DNA from: Solitalea canadensis DSM 3403 | GTDB lineage: Bacteria > Bacteroidota > Bacteroidia > Sphingobacteriales > Sphingobacteriaceae | Assembly: GCF_000242635.2 (NCBI RefSeq) | Contig: NC_017770.1 | Span: 310,001 to 374,000 of the forward strand | DNA: 64,000 bases | Direction: 5' to 3' | Shown here: one piece after another, positions 8,522 through 18,691 of the stretch | Layout of the letters: the number at the start of each line of letters is the position of its first letter | How positions within the stretch are numbered: position 1 is the stretch's first letter | Program-made: the position numbers and the translations under genes | Notes under the pieces: generated by a model | The model's input: the letters and a program-made list of their open reading frames with translations, nothing else | Told to the model about the DNA's origin: nothing | Database searches by the model: none

Positions 8522-10939
8522 ATGATAAAGAGCTATTTCAAAATCGCCTACAGAACAATTGTCCGCCATAAGGGTTATGCGGCAATTAATATTACCGGAT
8601 TAGCAATCGGAATTGCGGCATGTTTGTTATTGTTTCTGGTGATAAGGTTCGAGATGAGCTACAACTCGTTTTTTCCTGATAATAAAAATATTTACCGTGT
8701 AGTAACCGATTCTCATGATGCAAACGGAGCAGATTATACTCCCGGTGTTCCTTATCCGGCATTAGATGCGTTACGTACGGATTTTCCACAGTTAAAAACA
8801 GGAGCCCTTTTCTCAGCTTATGGTTCTCAGATCACCATTCCGGTATCCGAACAGAAAGTTTCTGCTGACGACAAAAAGTTTATTGAAGAAACAGGGATAT
8901 TCTTTGCCGATCCGCAGTTTTTTGAGATCGTAAAGTTTAAATGGTTGGTAGGCGATGAAAAACTCATGGCAACGCCGAACACTGTTGTGCTTACCCAAAA
9001 AATGGCTGAAAAGTATTTTGGCGATTGGCATAACGCAGTAGGTAAGATCATCAAAATAGATAATGCTATTCCACTGAAGGTATCCGGGATTTTGGAGAAT
9101 GTTCCTTTTAATACTGATTTCCCATTAGAAGTAGTGGTGTCATTTATTACTTCCAAAAATAATCCGTCTCAGTATAACTATACTACACGTTGGGGAAGTG
9201 TAACCAGCAATTTTCAGGTATTTATGCAATTGCCTTCCAATGTTTCACCGGAAGGCATCAATAAACAGCTTGCAAATTTTATTAATAAGCATAGAGGAGC
9301 TGATGAGCAGGAAAAGATTACCAGTTACCTGCAGCCGCTAACGGAGGTACATTACGATGCCCGATATGGAAGCTTTTCAGATCATACTATTAGTAAATCG
9401 ACCTTGATAACGCTTTCGTTGATTGGCGTATTAATCATCATTATGGCTTGCATCAACTTTATTAATCTTTCTACAGCTCAGGCAATCGGTCGATCAAAAG
9501 AAGTAGGAGTTCGAAAAGTATTAGGAAGCAATAGGGTTCAATTACTATGGCAAATGATGGGAGAAACTGCATTAATCGTGTTTTTTTCAATGGTGTTGGC
9601 GCTAGTTATTTCAACTGTAGCGCTGCCATATCTTGCACAGATTATCAAATTGCCAGAAACTATCTCTTTGTTTACAGTACCTAACTTGTTGTTTTTAATA
9701 GGAGTTTCAATAGTTGTAACCATTTTCTCAGGCATTTATCCTGCTCTTATTCTTTCGGGTTTCAAACCGGCACTAGCGCTTAAAAACAAAATCAGTTCTG
9801 CAAATATTGGTGGCATTTCACTGCGCAGAGGTTTGGTTGTTACCCAGTTCGCCATGTCTCAGATTTTAGTAGTAGGTACTATTGTAGCCGTTGCGCAAAT
9901 GAGTTTTGTTCGCAATGCTGATTTAGGATTTAACAAAGAGGCTGTTTATGTACTAACGTCAGCTTCTGATAGTGTAGTGGTTTCTCGTCACAAAGCCTTG
10001 AAAGAAGAGTTATTGCAAATGCCGGGTGTAAGCAGTGCTACTTTTTGTAGTGATGTGCCTTCTTCCGACATGAACTGGGGCAGCAACTTTGCATTTGATG
10101 GCCGTCCTGATGAAAAATTTGATGTTTTTTTAAAGTTTGGAGATGCTGATTATTTCAAAACATTTGACCTAAAATTAATAGCCGGTCGTGGATTTGCTCA
10201 GAGCGATACGATTAATGAATATGTGATCAACGAGACCTTGATGCATAAGCTAGGTGTTACAGATGCTAAGACAATTATCGGTAAATCAGTGAAACTTGGA
10301 AGTAGAAGAGCATTGCCAATTGTTGGTGTGGTTAAAGATTTTAAGATCAATTCGTTACGTGAGGCTATAAAACCATTACTTATTTCTACCCGAAAAAGTG
10401 TTTACCGTTCATTAGTCGTTAAGTTAAACACTTCAGAAATCTCCAAAGCTAAAGTAGCAATTGAGCAAAAGTGGAATAAATACAATCCGGAATACGCCTT
10501 TACCAGCACATTCTTTGATGAAAATATAGCCCGATTCTACCAGCAAGAAGAGCAGCTGTCTAAACTCTATAAAATATTTGCAGGCCTGGCCATTTTCATC
10601 TCTTGTTTAGGATTATACGGCTTGGTTTCATTTATGGCGGTACAACGCACGAAAGAAGTGGGTATCCGAAAAGTATTAGGTGCTTCGGTTGGAAATATAG
10701 TCTACCTGTTTTCAAAGGAATTTACGGTATTGATAGTAATTGCATTTATAATAGCCGCTCCAGTGGCCTATTACGTGATGCATAATTGGCTGAACAATTT
10801 CGTGTTCCGTGTCAATATTGGGGTTGGCGTGTTTGCCATGTCAATACTCATATCCTTAACCGTTGCCTGGCTAACGGTTGGTTACAAGGCAGTTAAAGCA
10901 GCATTAGCAAACCCGGTTAAAAGTTTAAGAACTGAATAA
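8522..10939 (+). CDS. MacB/FtsX-type ABC permease, array member 3 of 10
   Basis: 805 residues. Helix 1 is at about 20-43. The first periplasmic domain is somewhat longer than in member 1 and has its own stretch, rich in polar residues, around 60-110. The first coupling motif MACINFINLSTAQ is near residue 307, with EVGVRKVLGS after it. The second is GLYGLVSFMAVQRTKEVG near 697, with Tyr replacing the usual Phe in GLFGL. It ends ANPVKSLRTE. It belongs with members 9 and 10 in having IAACLL or LACCLL-type helix 1 wording rather than the MAVAML type of members 7 and 8. The reading frame is intact, so it is likely functional. Confidence 0.93.
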   Translation: MIKSYFKIAYRTIVRHKGYAAINITGLAIGIAACLLLFLVIRFEMSYNSFFPDNKNIYRVVTDSHDANGADYTPGVPYPALDALRTDFPQLKTGALFSAYGSQITIPVSEQKVSADDKKFIEETGIFFADPQFFEIVKFKWLVGDEKLMATPNTVVLTQKMAEKYFGDWHNAVGKIIKIDNAIPLKVSGILENVPFNTDFPLEVVVSFITSKNNPSQYNYTTRWGSVTSNFQVFMQLPSNVSPEGINKQLANFINKHRGADEQEKITSYLQPLTEVHYDARYGSFSDHTISKSTLITLSLIGVLIIIMACINFINLSTAQAIGRSKEVGVRKVLGSNRVQLLWQMMGETALIVFFSMVLALVISTVALPYLAQIIKLPETISLFTVPNLLFLIGVSIVVTIFSGIYPALILSGFKPALALKNKISSANIGGISLRRGLVVTQFAMSQILVVGTIVAVAQMSFVRNADLGFNKEAVYVLTSASDSVVVSRHKALKEELLQMPGVSSATFCSDVPSSDMNWGSNFAFDGRPDEKFDVFLKFGDADYFKTFDLKLIAGRGFAQSDTINEYVINETLMHKLGVTDAKTIIGKSVKLGSRRALPIVGVVKDFKINSLREAIKPLLISTRKSVYRSLVVKLNTSEISKAKVAIEQKWNKYNPEYAFTSTFFDENIARFYQQEEQLSKLYKIFAGLAIFISCLGLYGLVSFMAVQRTKEVGIRKVLGASVGNIVYLFSKEFTVLIVIAFIIAAPVAYYVMHNWLNNFVFRVNIGVGVFAMSILISLTVAWLTVGYKAVKAALANPVKSLRTE

Positions 10940-11027
10940 AGCAGCTGTTGGCAATTAGCCTTTAGCAGGCTAAACTAAAAAACAGATGAGCGTTAAAAGC
11001 CAATAGCTAAACACTAAGAGCTAAAAA
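10940..11027. repeat. TTAGC/GCTAA inverted-repeat spacer 3-4
   Basis: GTTGGCAATTAGCC, TTTAGC and CAGGCTAAAC lie after the stop. GCCAATAGCTAAACAC and AAGAGCTAAAA come just before the next ATG. Confidence 0.6.
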
Positions 11028-11028
11028 T

Positions 11029-13422
11029 ATGATAAGGAATTATTTCAAAACTGCCTTAAGGAATTTGCTTCGAAATAAAGTGTATTCCTTTATAAACATT
11101 GCAGGTTTATCGCTCGGATTAACCTGTGCTATGCTGATCATACTGTATGTAAAAGATGAAGTGAGTTATGATAGGTTTCATAAGAATGTAGATCAGATTT
11201 ACCGAATCGGTTTTCAGGAGATTAATCCAGATGGGTCAAAGGGTCGGAAAGATGCGATCACCGGATTTTTGCAAGGGCCCCGTTTTGCTGAAAGCATTCC
11301 GGAGATCAAAACTTTTGTTCGCTTCAGAAATGATAATAAAGATGTGAAAAAAGGAAGTGAGATTTACTCACAAGAATTGTTTCAGGTAGATTCTTCCTTC
11401 TTTTCTGTTTTCTCATTTCCGCTGTTAAGTGGCGACTCTAAAACAGCTCTTTCTAATCCTAACTCTGTGGTATTAAGTGAAGATGCTGCAATAAGTCAGT
11501 TTGGAACCGCGGATGCAGTTGGTAAAACAATGTACTTTAAGGATAACGATCAATTTGTACCTTATAAAGTAACAGGCGTTGCTAGAAAAAGCCCTCAGAA
11601 CTCCTCGATTAGGTTTGATGTATTGCTGCCATTAGTAGTTTCAAAGGAAGATATGTCGAATAGTGATAACTGGTTCAACTTCTTCTTAAACACCTTTGTA
11701 GTTCTTCGTCCGGGAGCAGATCCTAATGCTGTAATGGCAAAAATGAAAAAAGTTTATGAGGCAGATGCGAGAGATGCTATTAAAAACCAAGCAGCCCAGT
11801 TTGGTGTAAAACAAACCTGGAGCTACCTGTTGCAACCATACACTCAAATGCACCTGAGTACAGAAATGCCTGCTCAGAATGGTTTAAAGGGCGGCAGCCA
11901 TCCGATGTTCTCGTATATTCTGACTGGAATTGTGGGGTTTGTTTTATTAATCGCTTGTATCAACTTCATCAACCTAACGGTTGCCCGTTCAGTAAAACGT
12001 TCAAAGGAAATTGGTATTCGTAAAGTTATAGGCGGCAGAAGAGCTCAGCTTATCATGCAGTTCATGGGTGAGTCATTCATCCTGTGTTTTATTGCATTTG
12101 TGGTTGCCTTAATTACGGTTCAACTAATACTTCCGTTGTTCAATGATCTTGCAAACAAAGCATTATCATTCTCTTACTTGTTTGATTCAAAATTAATCGC
12201 TGGTTATGTATTACTGTTTGTCTTAACAGGATTATTGGCAGGTTTTTATCCGGCCTTAGTATTATCGAAATATAGACCTGTTCAAACGCTATATGGCAGA
12301 TTTACTTTAGGTGGAAGAAATTACCTGCAACGCTCATTAGTGGTTGTACAGTTTGCGTTGGCTTCATTCCTGATCGTTTCAACACTAACCATTTATTCTC
12401 AGTTTAAATTTTTAACCAATGCAAAACTGGGTTATGAAGATAAAGACCTTATTGTGGTTGATAAATGGGGGCTGTCTCGTGAGGAAGCGGCAGTATTTAA
12501 AAATGAACTGAAGAAAAATCCATCCATTCTTGATGTTTCTGCTAAAAACGGAGGATTCTGGGGTACCGTGGCAAAAATAAATGGGGAAACCCAACAGCAA
12601 TTTGCTTATGAAACTGTAGACGAAGGATTTTTACCAATGCTAAAGGTTCCTATAGTTAAAGGCCGTAATTTTTCAAAAGGGTTTCCGTCGGATTCCAGTC
12701 ATTCAGTTTTGGTGAATGAAGAATTTGTAAAAGTTGCAGGTTGGAAAGAGCCTCTGGGACAAATCGTTGACTTTTGGTACCGTAATGAAAAATACACCGT
12801 TGTCGGTGTTGTAAAAGACTATCATTATGAGGGATTAGGTCGCAAGATTGGTCCACAGCTATTTACCATGAAAAAGGATAATGGCTATGGCAGAGCTTTT
12901 ATCAAAATCAGGCCAAACAGTGAGACTGCAAGTTTAAAGCACATCGAAACAGTGTTTAAAAAACTGTTTCCGGTTTCACCATACAGCTATAAGTTTAAAC
13001 ACGCTGAAAACCTGGAAAGCTATGAAACAGAGTCAAAGTGGAAAGACATTATGTTGTTTGCATCTGTTTTAACCATTTTCATCTCAAGCATAGGCTTATT
13101 CGGTTTATCAGTTTTAGCCGCAGAGAAACGAACCAAAGAAATTGGAATCCGTAAAGTCTTAGGCGCTTCAGTGGGAGGTGTAGTTACCCTTTTATCCAAA
13201 GATTTTATAAAACTAATCGTGATCGCATTGCTGGTATCGATGCCAGTTGCATGGTTTATTGCTAATAAATGGCTTGAAAATTACCCTTACCGTATTACCG
13301 TTGGTAGTGGAATTTTTATCGCCACAGCATTGTTTGTAATCATAATAGCCCTGGCAACCATCAGCTATCAGGCAGTTAAAACAGCAATTGCAAATCCGGT
13401 TAATAGTTTACGAACTGAGTAG
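11029..13422 (+). CDS. MacB/FtsX-type ABC permease, array member 4 of 10
   Basis: 797 residues, starting MIRNYFKTALRNLLRNKVYSF. Helix 1 is at about 19-41 with the wording LGLTCAMLIIL. The first coupling region ACINFINLTVARSVKRSKEIG begins near residue 308 and is followed by RKVIGGRR, where the other members mostly have RKVVGA. The second region reads FISSIGLFGLSVLAAEKRTK near 685, with Ser where the other members have Cys (FISCLGLFG). The C-terminus is ANPVNSLRTE. The second periplasmic domain (about 450-670) is intact. Nothing suggests inactivation, and the substitutions point to divergence rather than decay. Confidence 0.93.
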   Translation: MIRNYFKTALRNLLRNKVYSFINIAGLSLGLTCAMLIILYVKDEVSYDRFHKNVDQIYRIGFQEINPDGSKGRKDAITGFLQGPRFAESIPEIKTFVRFRNDNKDVKKGSEIYSQELFQVDSSFFSVFSFPLLSGDSKTALSNPNSVVLSEDAAISQFGTADAVGKTMYFKDNDQFVPYKVTGVARKSPQNSSIRFDVLLPLVVSKEDMSNSDNWFNFFLNTFVVLRPGADPNAVMAKMKKVYEADARDAIKNQAAQFGVKQTWSYLLQPYTQMHLSTEMPAQNGLKGGSHPMFSYILTGIVGFVLLIACINFINLTVARSVKRSKEIGIRKVIGGRRAQLIMQFMGESFILCFIAFVVALITVQLILPLFNDLANKALSFSYLFDSKLIAGYVLLFVLTGLLAGFYPALVLSKYRPVQTLYGRFTLGGRNYLQRSLVVVQFALASFLIVSTLTIYSQFKFLTNAKLGYEDKDLIVVDKWGLSREEAAVFKNELKKNPSILDVSAKNGGFWGTVAKINGETQQQFAYETVDEGFLPMLKVPIVKGRNFSKGFPSDSSHSVLVNEEFVKVAGWKEPLGQIVDFWYRNEKYTVVGVVKDYHYEGLGRKIGPQLFTMKKDNGYGRAFIKIRPNSETASLKHIETVFKKLFPVSPYSYKFKHAENLESYETESKWKDIMLFASVLTIFISSIGLFGLSVLAAEKRTKEIGIRKVLGASVGGVVTLLSKDFIKLIVIALLVSMPVAWFIANKWLENYPYRITVGSGIFIATALFVIIIALATISYQAVKTAIANPVNSLRTE

Positions 13423-13612
13423 CTATTAGCTATTAGGAGTTAGCTATTAGCTAAAAACTAAATAGAAATAGATGCAACGGCTAATAGTTAAAAAACAGTT
13501 CAAGGCTAACAGCCAACAAGCTAATAGCTAAAAAAGAAAAGCCAACAAGCTCATAGCTAAACGCTAAAAAAGAAAAGCTAACAGCTAACAAGCTAATGGT
13601 AAAAAGCTAAAT
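13421..13612. repeat. Expanded TTAGC/GCTAA spacer 4-5
   Basis: This is the longest spacer of the type. About 35 bases of TTAGC words (GCTATTAGCTATTAGGAG) come first. At least three GCTAA blocks follow, each roughly AAGCTAATAGCTAAAAAAG with small changes, spaced by 40-45 bases. The repetition suggests local expansion of the right arm. It is not a CRISPR: units are short, degenerate and without unique spacers. Confidence 0.65.
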
Positions 13613-13615
13613 AAA

Positions 13616-16060
13616 ATGATAAGAAACTACATAAAAATTGCGTGGCGAAGTTTTATGAAAAATAAAACTTTTACGTTCATCAATATTTTCGGCTTGGCAA
13701 CCGGACTGGTTTGCTGCTTGCTAATTGCATTGTATCTGAATCATGAGTTGAATTATGATGCATCGCATAAAAAAGGAGATCGTATCTATTTGCTTGGGAC
13801 TATTTTTAGCAGGCAAGGAAATGAAAACAAAAGTGCCGGAACTCCTTTTCCTATGGGGCCTGCAATGCAACAGGAATTTCCAGAAATCGAACAAACTACG
13901 CACTTGCTTAAAGCCTTTGCGGATGATAAAACATTGCTGCAGTATAATGAAAACGGAAAAGTTAAATCGTTTTACGAAACCCGTGGCTATTTAACCGACT
14001 CTGCTTTCTTCAATGTTTTTACCTACAGCTTTAAAGAGGGAAATGCTGCCATAGCCTTAAAAGAGCCTAATACAATTGTTATTTCTGATAAGATTGCTGC
14101 CAAGATATTTGGAGAAGAACCTGCATTGGGTAAGGTGATTCATATTAATAGCAATACTAACGGGGAGTTTGATTTTAAGGTAGCGGGTGTGTTTACAGCT
14201 GCAAAAATACCTTCTCATATCGACGCCCAGTTTTTTATGTCCATTAAAGGCGGGGGTATCGATTCATACATTGGAAGTTCAACGGATATGGTATCCAACA
14301 ATATGTTTTATACCTATTTCTTGTTGAAACCTGAAGCTGATTGGAAAGGTCTTGAGGCTAAATTTCCGGCTTTTATAGAAAAACATACAGGCAAAGAATT
14401 GCGGGCAGCCGGCGTTGGTAAAAAACAATATTTAACGCCTCTCAAGAAAATTCACCTGGATACAACCACAGAAAATACAGCAACTCCACCAGGAAGTAGG
14501 ACTTATTTATACATACTTGCTTCCGTAGCTTTTTTTACGTTGTTGATTGCTTGCATCAATTTTATGAATCTTTCTACTGCACGGTCGGCCAAACGATCAA
14601 CAGAAGTAGGGGTTCGGAAAGTACTGGGTGCAGAAAAATCTTCCCTGATTCGTCAGTTTTTGAGCGAGTCATTATTGATGAGTTTCTTCGCTTTTCTGTT
14701 TGCTATTGTTGTTACTTGGGCATTAACCCCGTTGTTTGGACAACTGGCAGGTAAAGACCTTAACATGTCTGTTTTACAACATGGTTGGTTATTGGTAGCA
14801 TTTTTTGCGCTTGCCATTATTACCGGGTTGCTGGCAGGTATTTATCCCGCCTACTTTTTATCGTCGTTAAGACCGGTAAAAGCATTAAAAGGAAAACTAT
14901 CCAATTCATTGGCAGCTGTTTCAATAAGAAAGTTTCTGGTAGTTTTTCAGTTTGTGATTTCTGTTGTACTGATAGTATCCTCAGTAGTAATTTATAACCA
15001 GATGGATTTCATGCGCGAAAAAGATCTGGGTTTTGAGAAAGAACAGCAAATTGTAGTTCCGTTGAGAAGTTCTACCGCTAAAAAAATGTATGCCTCCCTG
15101 AAAGAGGAAGTCGGTAGGGATCCGCATGTTGTTTCAGCAGGAGGTTGTTATTTCTATCCTGGCATTATGAATGCAAGTGATATGCGGCTTTATCCGGAGG
15201 GAAAAACTATTGAAGATGCACGACTGGTGTTCATGAATTACATCGATGACAGCTATCTTAAAACATTGCAAATAAAACCTGTGGCCGGGCAATTGTTTTC
15301 AAAGGAGTTCGCAACTGATAGCATTACCAAGGTTGTTTTAACGGAGAAAACAATAAAGGATTTGGGATTTGCTTCGGCACAACAAGCTGTTGATAAATCA
15401 ATCTGGTTCAATTGGCAGGGAAGGGATTACAAGTTTATTATAATCGGTGTTGTAAACGATTTTAATTTCCAGGATTTACGTACCCCAATCAAAGCAATGG
15501 GTTTTCAGTTGGCCGACAGTAATTTTAACTACCTGATCGTTCATGCGAATGCATCCAGTATTCAACATGTGCTCAAATCGATTGAGGCAAAGTGGCAAAA
15601 GTTAAACCCGAATGAGCCTTTTGAATATACTTTTCTGGATGCAGATTTTGCCAAAACATTCCAGGCAGAGAACAGGCTCTTATCCATCGTAGGCTACTTT
15701 ACATTAATTGCCATATTGATTTCTTGCTTAGGATTATTTGGATTAGCAACCTATTCAGCCGAACAACGAATCAAGGAAATCGGTATTAGAAAGGTACTTG
15801 GGGCAAGCATCAGCAGTATAGTACTATTACTTTCAAAAGACTTCCTGAAACCGGTGTTGCTGGCAACCCTAATTGCATTTCCAATTGGTTGGTACGCGAT
15901 GCACAAATGGTTAGAAGACTTTGCCTACCGAACAAATATTGGCTGGTCAGTCTTTCTGATCGCAGGAGTACTAGCAGTGGCCATCGCATTGATTACCGTA
16001 AGTTTTCAGGCCATTAAGGCCGCTATTGCAAACCCTGTTAAAAGTTTAAAAACCGAATAG
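13616..16060 (+). CDS. MacB/FtsX-type ABC permease, array member 5 of 10
   Basis: 814 residues, the longest member. Helix 1 at about 19-41 has the wording LVCCLLIALYL. The first periplasmic domain holds an inserted polar loop near residues 110-125. The first coupling motif ACINFMNLSTARSAKRSTEVG is near 311, with Thr in place of the usual Lys before EVG. The second, GLFGLATYSAEQRIKEIG, is near 704. It ends ANPVKSLKTE, shared only with member 6. Its last roughly 70 bases and the spacer after it are nearly identical to the end of member 6 and the following spacer, marking a duplicated junction. Confidence 0.93.
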   Translation: MIRNYIKIAWRSFMKNKTFTFINIFGLATGLVCCLLIALYLNHELNYDASHKKGDRIYLLGTIFSRQGNENKSAGTPFPMGPAMQQEFPEIEQTTHLLKAFADDKTLLQYNENGKVKSFYETRGYLTDSAFFNVFTYSFKEGNAAIALKEPNTIVISDKIAAKIFGEEPALGKVIHINSNTNGEFDFKVAGVFTAAKIPSHIDAQFFMSIKGGGIDSYIGSSTDMVSNNMFYTYFLLKPEADWKGLEAKFPAFIEKHTGKELRAAGVGKKQYLTPLKKIHLDTTTENTATPPGSRTYLYILASVAFFTLLIACINFMNLSTARSAKRSTEVGVRKVLGAEKSSLIRQFLSESLLMSFFAFLFAIVVTWALTPLFGQLAGKDLNMSVLQHGWLLVAFFALAIITGLLAGIYPAYFLSSLRPVKALKGKLSNSLAAVSIRKFLVVFQFVISVVLIVSSVVIYNQMDFMREKDLGFEKEQQIVVPLRSSTAKKMYASLKEEVGRDPHVVSAGGCYFYPGIMNASDMRLYPEGKTIEDARLVFMNYIDDSYLKTLQIKPVAGQLFSKEFATDSITKVVLTEKTIKDLGFASAQQAVDKSIWFNWQGRDYKFIIIGVVNDFNFQDLRTPIKAMGFQLADSNFNYLIVHANASSIQHVLKSIEAKWQKLNPNEPFEYTFLDADFAKTFQAENRLLSIVGYFTLIAILISCLGLFGLATYSAEQRIKEIGIRKVLGASISSIVLLLSKDFLKPVLLATLIAFPIGWYAMHKWLEDFAYRTNIGWSVFLIAGVLAVAIALITVSFQAIKAAIANPVKSLKTE

Positions 16061-16172
16061 GTAGAGACAAGACATGTCTTGTCTCTGGATGCATAAAGAC
16101 AAAACATGTCTTGTCTCTACCATAAAAAAATAAAAACATGTTACGCAACTACTTTAAAATAGCGCTGAGAAA
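15992..16172 (+). repeat. 181-bp junction repeat, copy 1 (end of member 5 to start of member 6)
   Basis: This covers the last codons of member 5, the spacer and the first codons of member 6. It matches 18511-18691 over the same length with few differences, mainly in the spacer middle. The two copies are 2519 bp apart, about one gene plus one spacer, as expected from tandem duplication or later gene conversion. Confidence 0.8.
16063..16121. repeat. Palindromic spacer repeat 5-6
   Basis: Positions 16063-16086 are a perfect 24-bp palindrome centred on ACATGT with arms AGAGACAAGACA. A second, slightly altered copy follows at about 16097-16119, so the two also pair with each other. This replaces the TTAGC family found in spacers 2-3, 3-4 and 4-5. 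Confidence 0.75.
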
Positions 16173-18579
16173 TCTGTCAAAAAACAAGGTATTCTCATTT
16201 ATCAATATTGGAGGACTAACAATTGGATTGGCAAGTTTCCTGTTGGTATCACTATATATATTTGATGAGTTAACGTTTGATGGATTTCATAAAAATGCTA
16301 ATTCAATTTATCGTGTTGTGGAAAAGAAAATTGCCTCGGATGGAAAAGAAACACAAAGCGCTACTATAAGCTATTTGCTTTCTCAGCGTTCCAAAACAGA
16401 TATTCCTGAAGTAAAGGACTTTGTGCGAATTTTAGGATTAGGAAGATCAAATGTTGGTACAACAGAGAATGCAAACGTTTTTTATGAAAGATATTGGGTT
16501 GCAACCCCTGACTTTTTAAAAGTGTTTGATTTTGATGTGCTTTATGGTGATCGGGAAACTGCATTGAAAGACCCTCACAGTGTTGTGGTGACGAAGGAGA
16601 CAGCCGAAAAATTGTTTGGGAATGCTGATGTGCTTGGTAAAACAATTAACCTCGATGGTGATAGCATTCCATGTAAAATCACAGCTGTATTAGCCAACTT
16701 TCCGATTAACTCTCAGCTTTCCTTCAATTTACTGTTTCCAGAATCGAGCCTCACAAGTGAGCGTTTTATGAAATTTGTGAACTCCGACTGGGATTCAAAT
16801 ACCTTCACTACCTATTTGTTGTTAAATGAGAATGCCAATCCTGCAACTGTTCAAACTAAGATCAGCAATCTTGTTAAGGCAAATAGTAAAGATGAAAATA
16901 AGGAAAAGCGCAGCTTCCTATTGCAACCCCTTAAAGAGGTTCATTTTAATTCAGAGAATATTGAGGGAAATTTAGGAAAAACAGGAAGTATAGGGTATAT
17001 CTATATCTTTTCAGGTGTGGCCTTGTTTGTATTGCTTATTGCCTGTATTAATTATATGAATCTGACAACCGCCCGTTTTATGCATCGTGCAAAAGAAATA
17101 GCGGTGCGGAAGGTGGCGGGAGCCTCCCAACAAACATTGGCAGGTCAGTTCCTTTCAGAAGCTTTTCTGACAACTTTATTTGCATTATTTTTTGCATTGA
17201 TAGTAGTAAAAGTATTGCTGTCTAAATTTAATGCCTTTACAGAAAAACAACTAACATTAGGAACCTCAACCGATTACCGGGTGTGGATAGGAATTTTGAT
17301 GGTGGTTATAGTTGTCGGGCTTTTGTCAGGCATCTACCCGGCATTGGTTCAATCTCGGTTAAAACCTTTATTGCTACTAAAAAATAAGATTACATTGGGT
17401 AAAGGAAACATTTCTTTGCGCAAGTCGTTGGTGGTTTTTCAGTTTACCCTGTCCATTATTATGATTGTGGCAACGCTGATCGTTTATCAGCAAATGTCTT
17501 ATATGAAAAATAAAGACATGGGATTTAAGAAAGATCAGCTAGTGGTCATTGATATTAATAGTGGTGAAGTAAGAAGAGGACAGGAAACTATTAAATATGA
17601 ATTTGCGAAACTGCCACAGGTTAAGGAGGTAACACTTACCTCTAGAGTTCCCGGTGAATGGAAAAATCTACCTAAAGTAAAAGTTAATAAAGAACAAAGT
17701 GCTACAACAAAAGGGAACGACATGTTCTTTCTTGGTGTGGATGATCAGTTCCTGAAAACCTATAAAGTTGAATTAGTAAAAGGAAGGAACTTTACGAACA
17801 GTAATGCATCTGACTCTTCAGCAGTATTGTTAAATGAATCAGCTGCAAAAGCCTTAGGTATCATAGCGCCTTCGGAAGAGCTCATCGAAATTCCGTCTGC
17901 TAATTATGGCGATGGCTTTTCTTCACTTGATGCACCTTTTAAAGCGCGTGTTATAGGAATTGTAAAAGATTTTAATTTCCAGTCGTTACACGAGCCATTA
18001 GCTCCAATGGTGATCGCCAATATTAACAACCCAATTCATTCATCAGACTATTTTACAATTAGGGTTGCTTCAGGTGATTTAACCGCTACGCTAAAGCAAA
18101 TGGATGCAATTATGCGTGGCATCGACCAAACACACTTGTTAGAATACCATTTTTTAGATAAGCAATGGGAATTGCTGTATAAAGAGGATAAAATCAGGGA
18201 AACCATATTTTTCATTATTGCGATTTTAACTATAAGTATTGCTTGTTTAGGATTATTTGGCTTGGCTACATACGCTGCTGAACAACGAATAAAAGAAATT
18301 GGGATCCGCAAAGTGTTAGGGGCAAGTGTACAAAGCATCGTTACTATGCTGTCGACAGATTTTTTGAAGATGGTCTTGATTGCAGCTGTTATTGCATTCC
18401 CAATAGCATGGTATGCAATGCATAACTGGTTACAAGATTTTGCATACCGTATTACCATCCAATGGTGGATGTTCGTTATTGCGGGATTATTGGCCTTATT
18501 GATTGCTGTGATTACCGTAAGTTTTCAGGCCATTAAAGCCGCCATTGCAAACCCTGTTAAAAGTTTAAAAACCGAATAG
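16138..18579 (+). CDS. MacB/FtsX-type ABC permease, array member 6 of 10
   Basis: 813 residues, starting MLRNYFKIALRNLSKNKVFSF. Helix 1 is at about 19-41. The first coupling region ACINYMNLTTARFMHRAKEI is near 301, followed by AVRKVAGAS; both Tyr in CINY and Ala in IAVRK differ from most members. The second, GLFGLATYAAEQRIKEIG, is near 704. The second periplasmic domain has a longer loop near 590-610. It ends ANPVKSLKTE like member 5. The first 34 bases of the gene are identical to the start of member 7. The frame is intact. Confidence 0.93.
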   Translation: MLRNYFKIALRNLSKNKVFSFINIGGLTIGLASFLLVSLYIFDELTFDGFHKNANSIYRVVEKKIASDGKETQSATISYLLSQRSKTDIPEVKDFVRILGLGRSNVGTTENANVFYERYWVATPDFLKVFDFDVLYGDRETALKDPHSVVVTKETAEKLFGNADVLGKTINLDGDSIPCKITAVLANFPINSQLSFNLLFPESSLTSERFMKFVNSDWDSNTFTTYLLLNENANPATVQTKISNLVKANSKDENKEKRSFLLQPLKEVHFNSENIEGNLGKTGSIGYIYIFSGVALFVLLIACINYMNLTTARFMHRAKEIAVRKVAGASQQTLAGQFLSEAFLTTLFALFFALIVVKVLLSKFNAFTEKQLTLGTSTDYRVWIGILMVVIVVGLLSGIYPALVQSRLKPLLLLKNKITLGKGNISLRKSLVVFQFTLSIIMIVATLIVYQQMSYMKNKDMGFKKDQLVVIDINSGEVRRGQETIKYEFAKLPQVKEVTLTSRVPGEWKNLPKVKVNKEQSATTKGNDMFFLGVDDQFLKTYKVELVKGRNFTNSNASDSSAVLLNESAAKALGIIAPSEELIEIPSANYGDGFSSLDAPFKARVIGIVKDFNFQSLHEPLAPMVIANINNPIHSSDYFTIRVASGDLTATLKQMDAIMRGIDQTHLLEYHFLDKQWELLYKEDKIRETIFFIIAILTISIACLGLFGLATYAAEQRIKEIGIRKVLGASVQSIVTMLSTDFLKMVLIAAVIAFPIAWYAMHNWLQDFAYRITIQWWMFVIAGLLALLIAVITVSFQAIKAAIANPVKSLKTE

Positions 18580-18691
18580 GTAGAGACAAGACATGTCTTG
18601 TCTTTATGCATCTAGAGACAAGACATGTCTTGTCACCACCATAAAAAAATAAAAACATGTTACGCAACTACTTTAAAATAGCGCTGAGAAA
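18511..18691 (+). repeat. 181-bp junction repeat, copy 2 (end of member 6 to start of member 7)
   Basis: Near-identical to 15992-16172. Both copies have the same 3' gene end (SLKTE codons), the AGACATGTCT spacer palindromes, the CATAAAAAAATAAAAAC leader and the same first 34 bases of the next gene. Confidence 0.8.
18581..18636. repeat. Palindromic spacer repeat 6-7
   Basis: Two units built on GACAAGACATGTCTTGTC, at about 18585-18602 and 18617-18634. They are the same family as the spacer between members 5 and 6 but have diverged in the flanking bases. Confidence 0.75.

Noticed and set aside
13421-13612. CRISPR-like array
   Set aside because: Repeats are short and degenerate, intervals are not unique spacers of constant length, and no cas genes are present.
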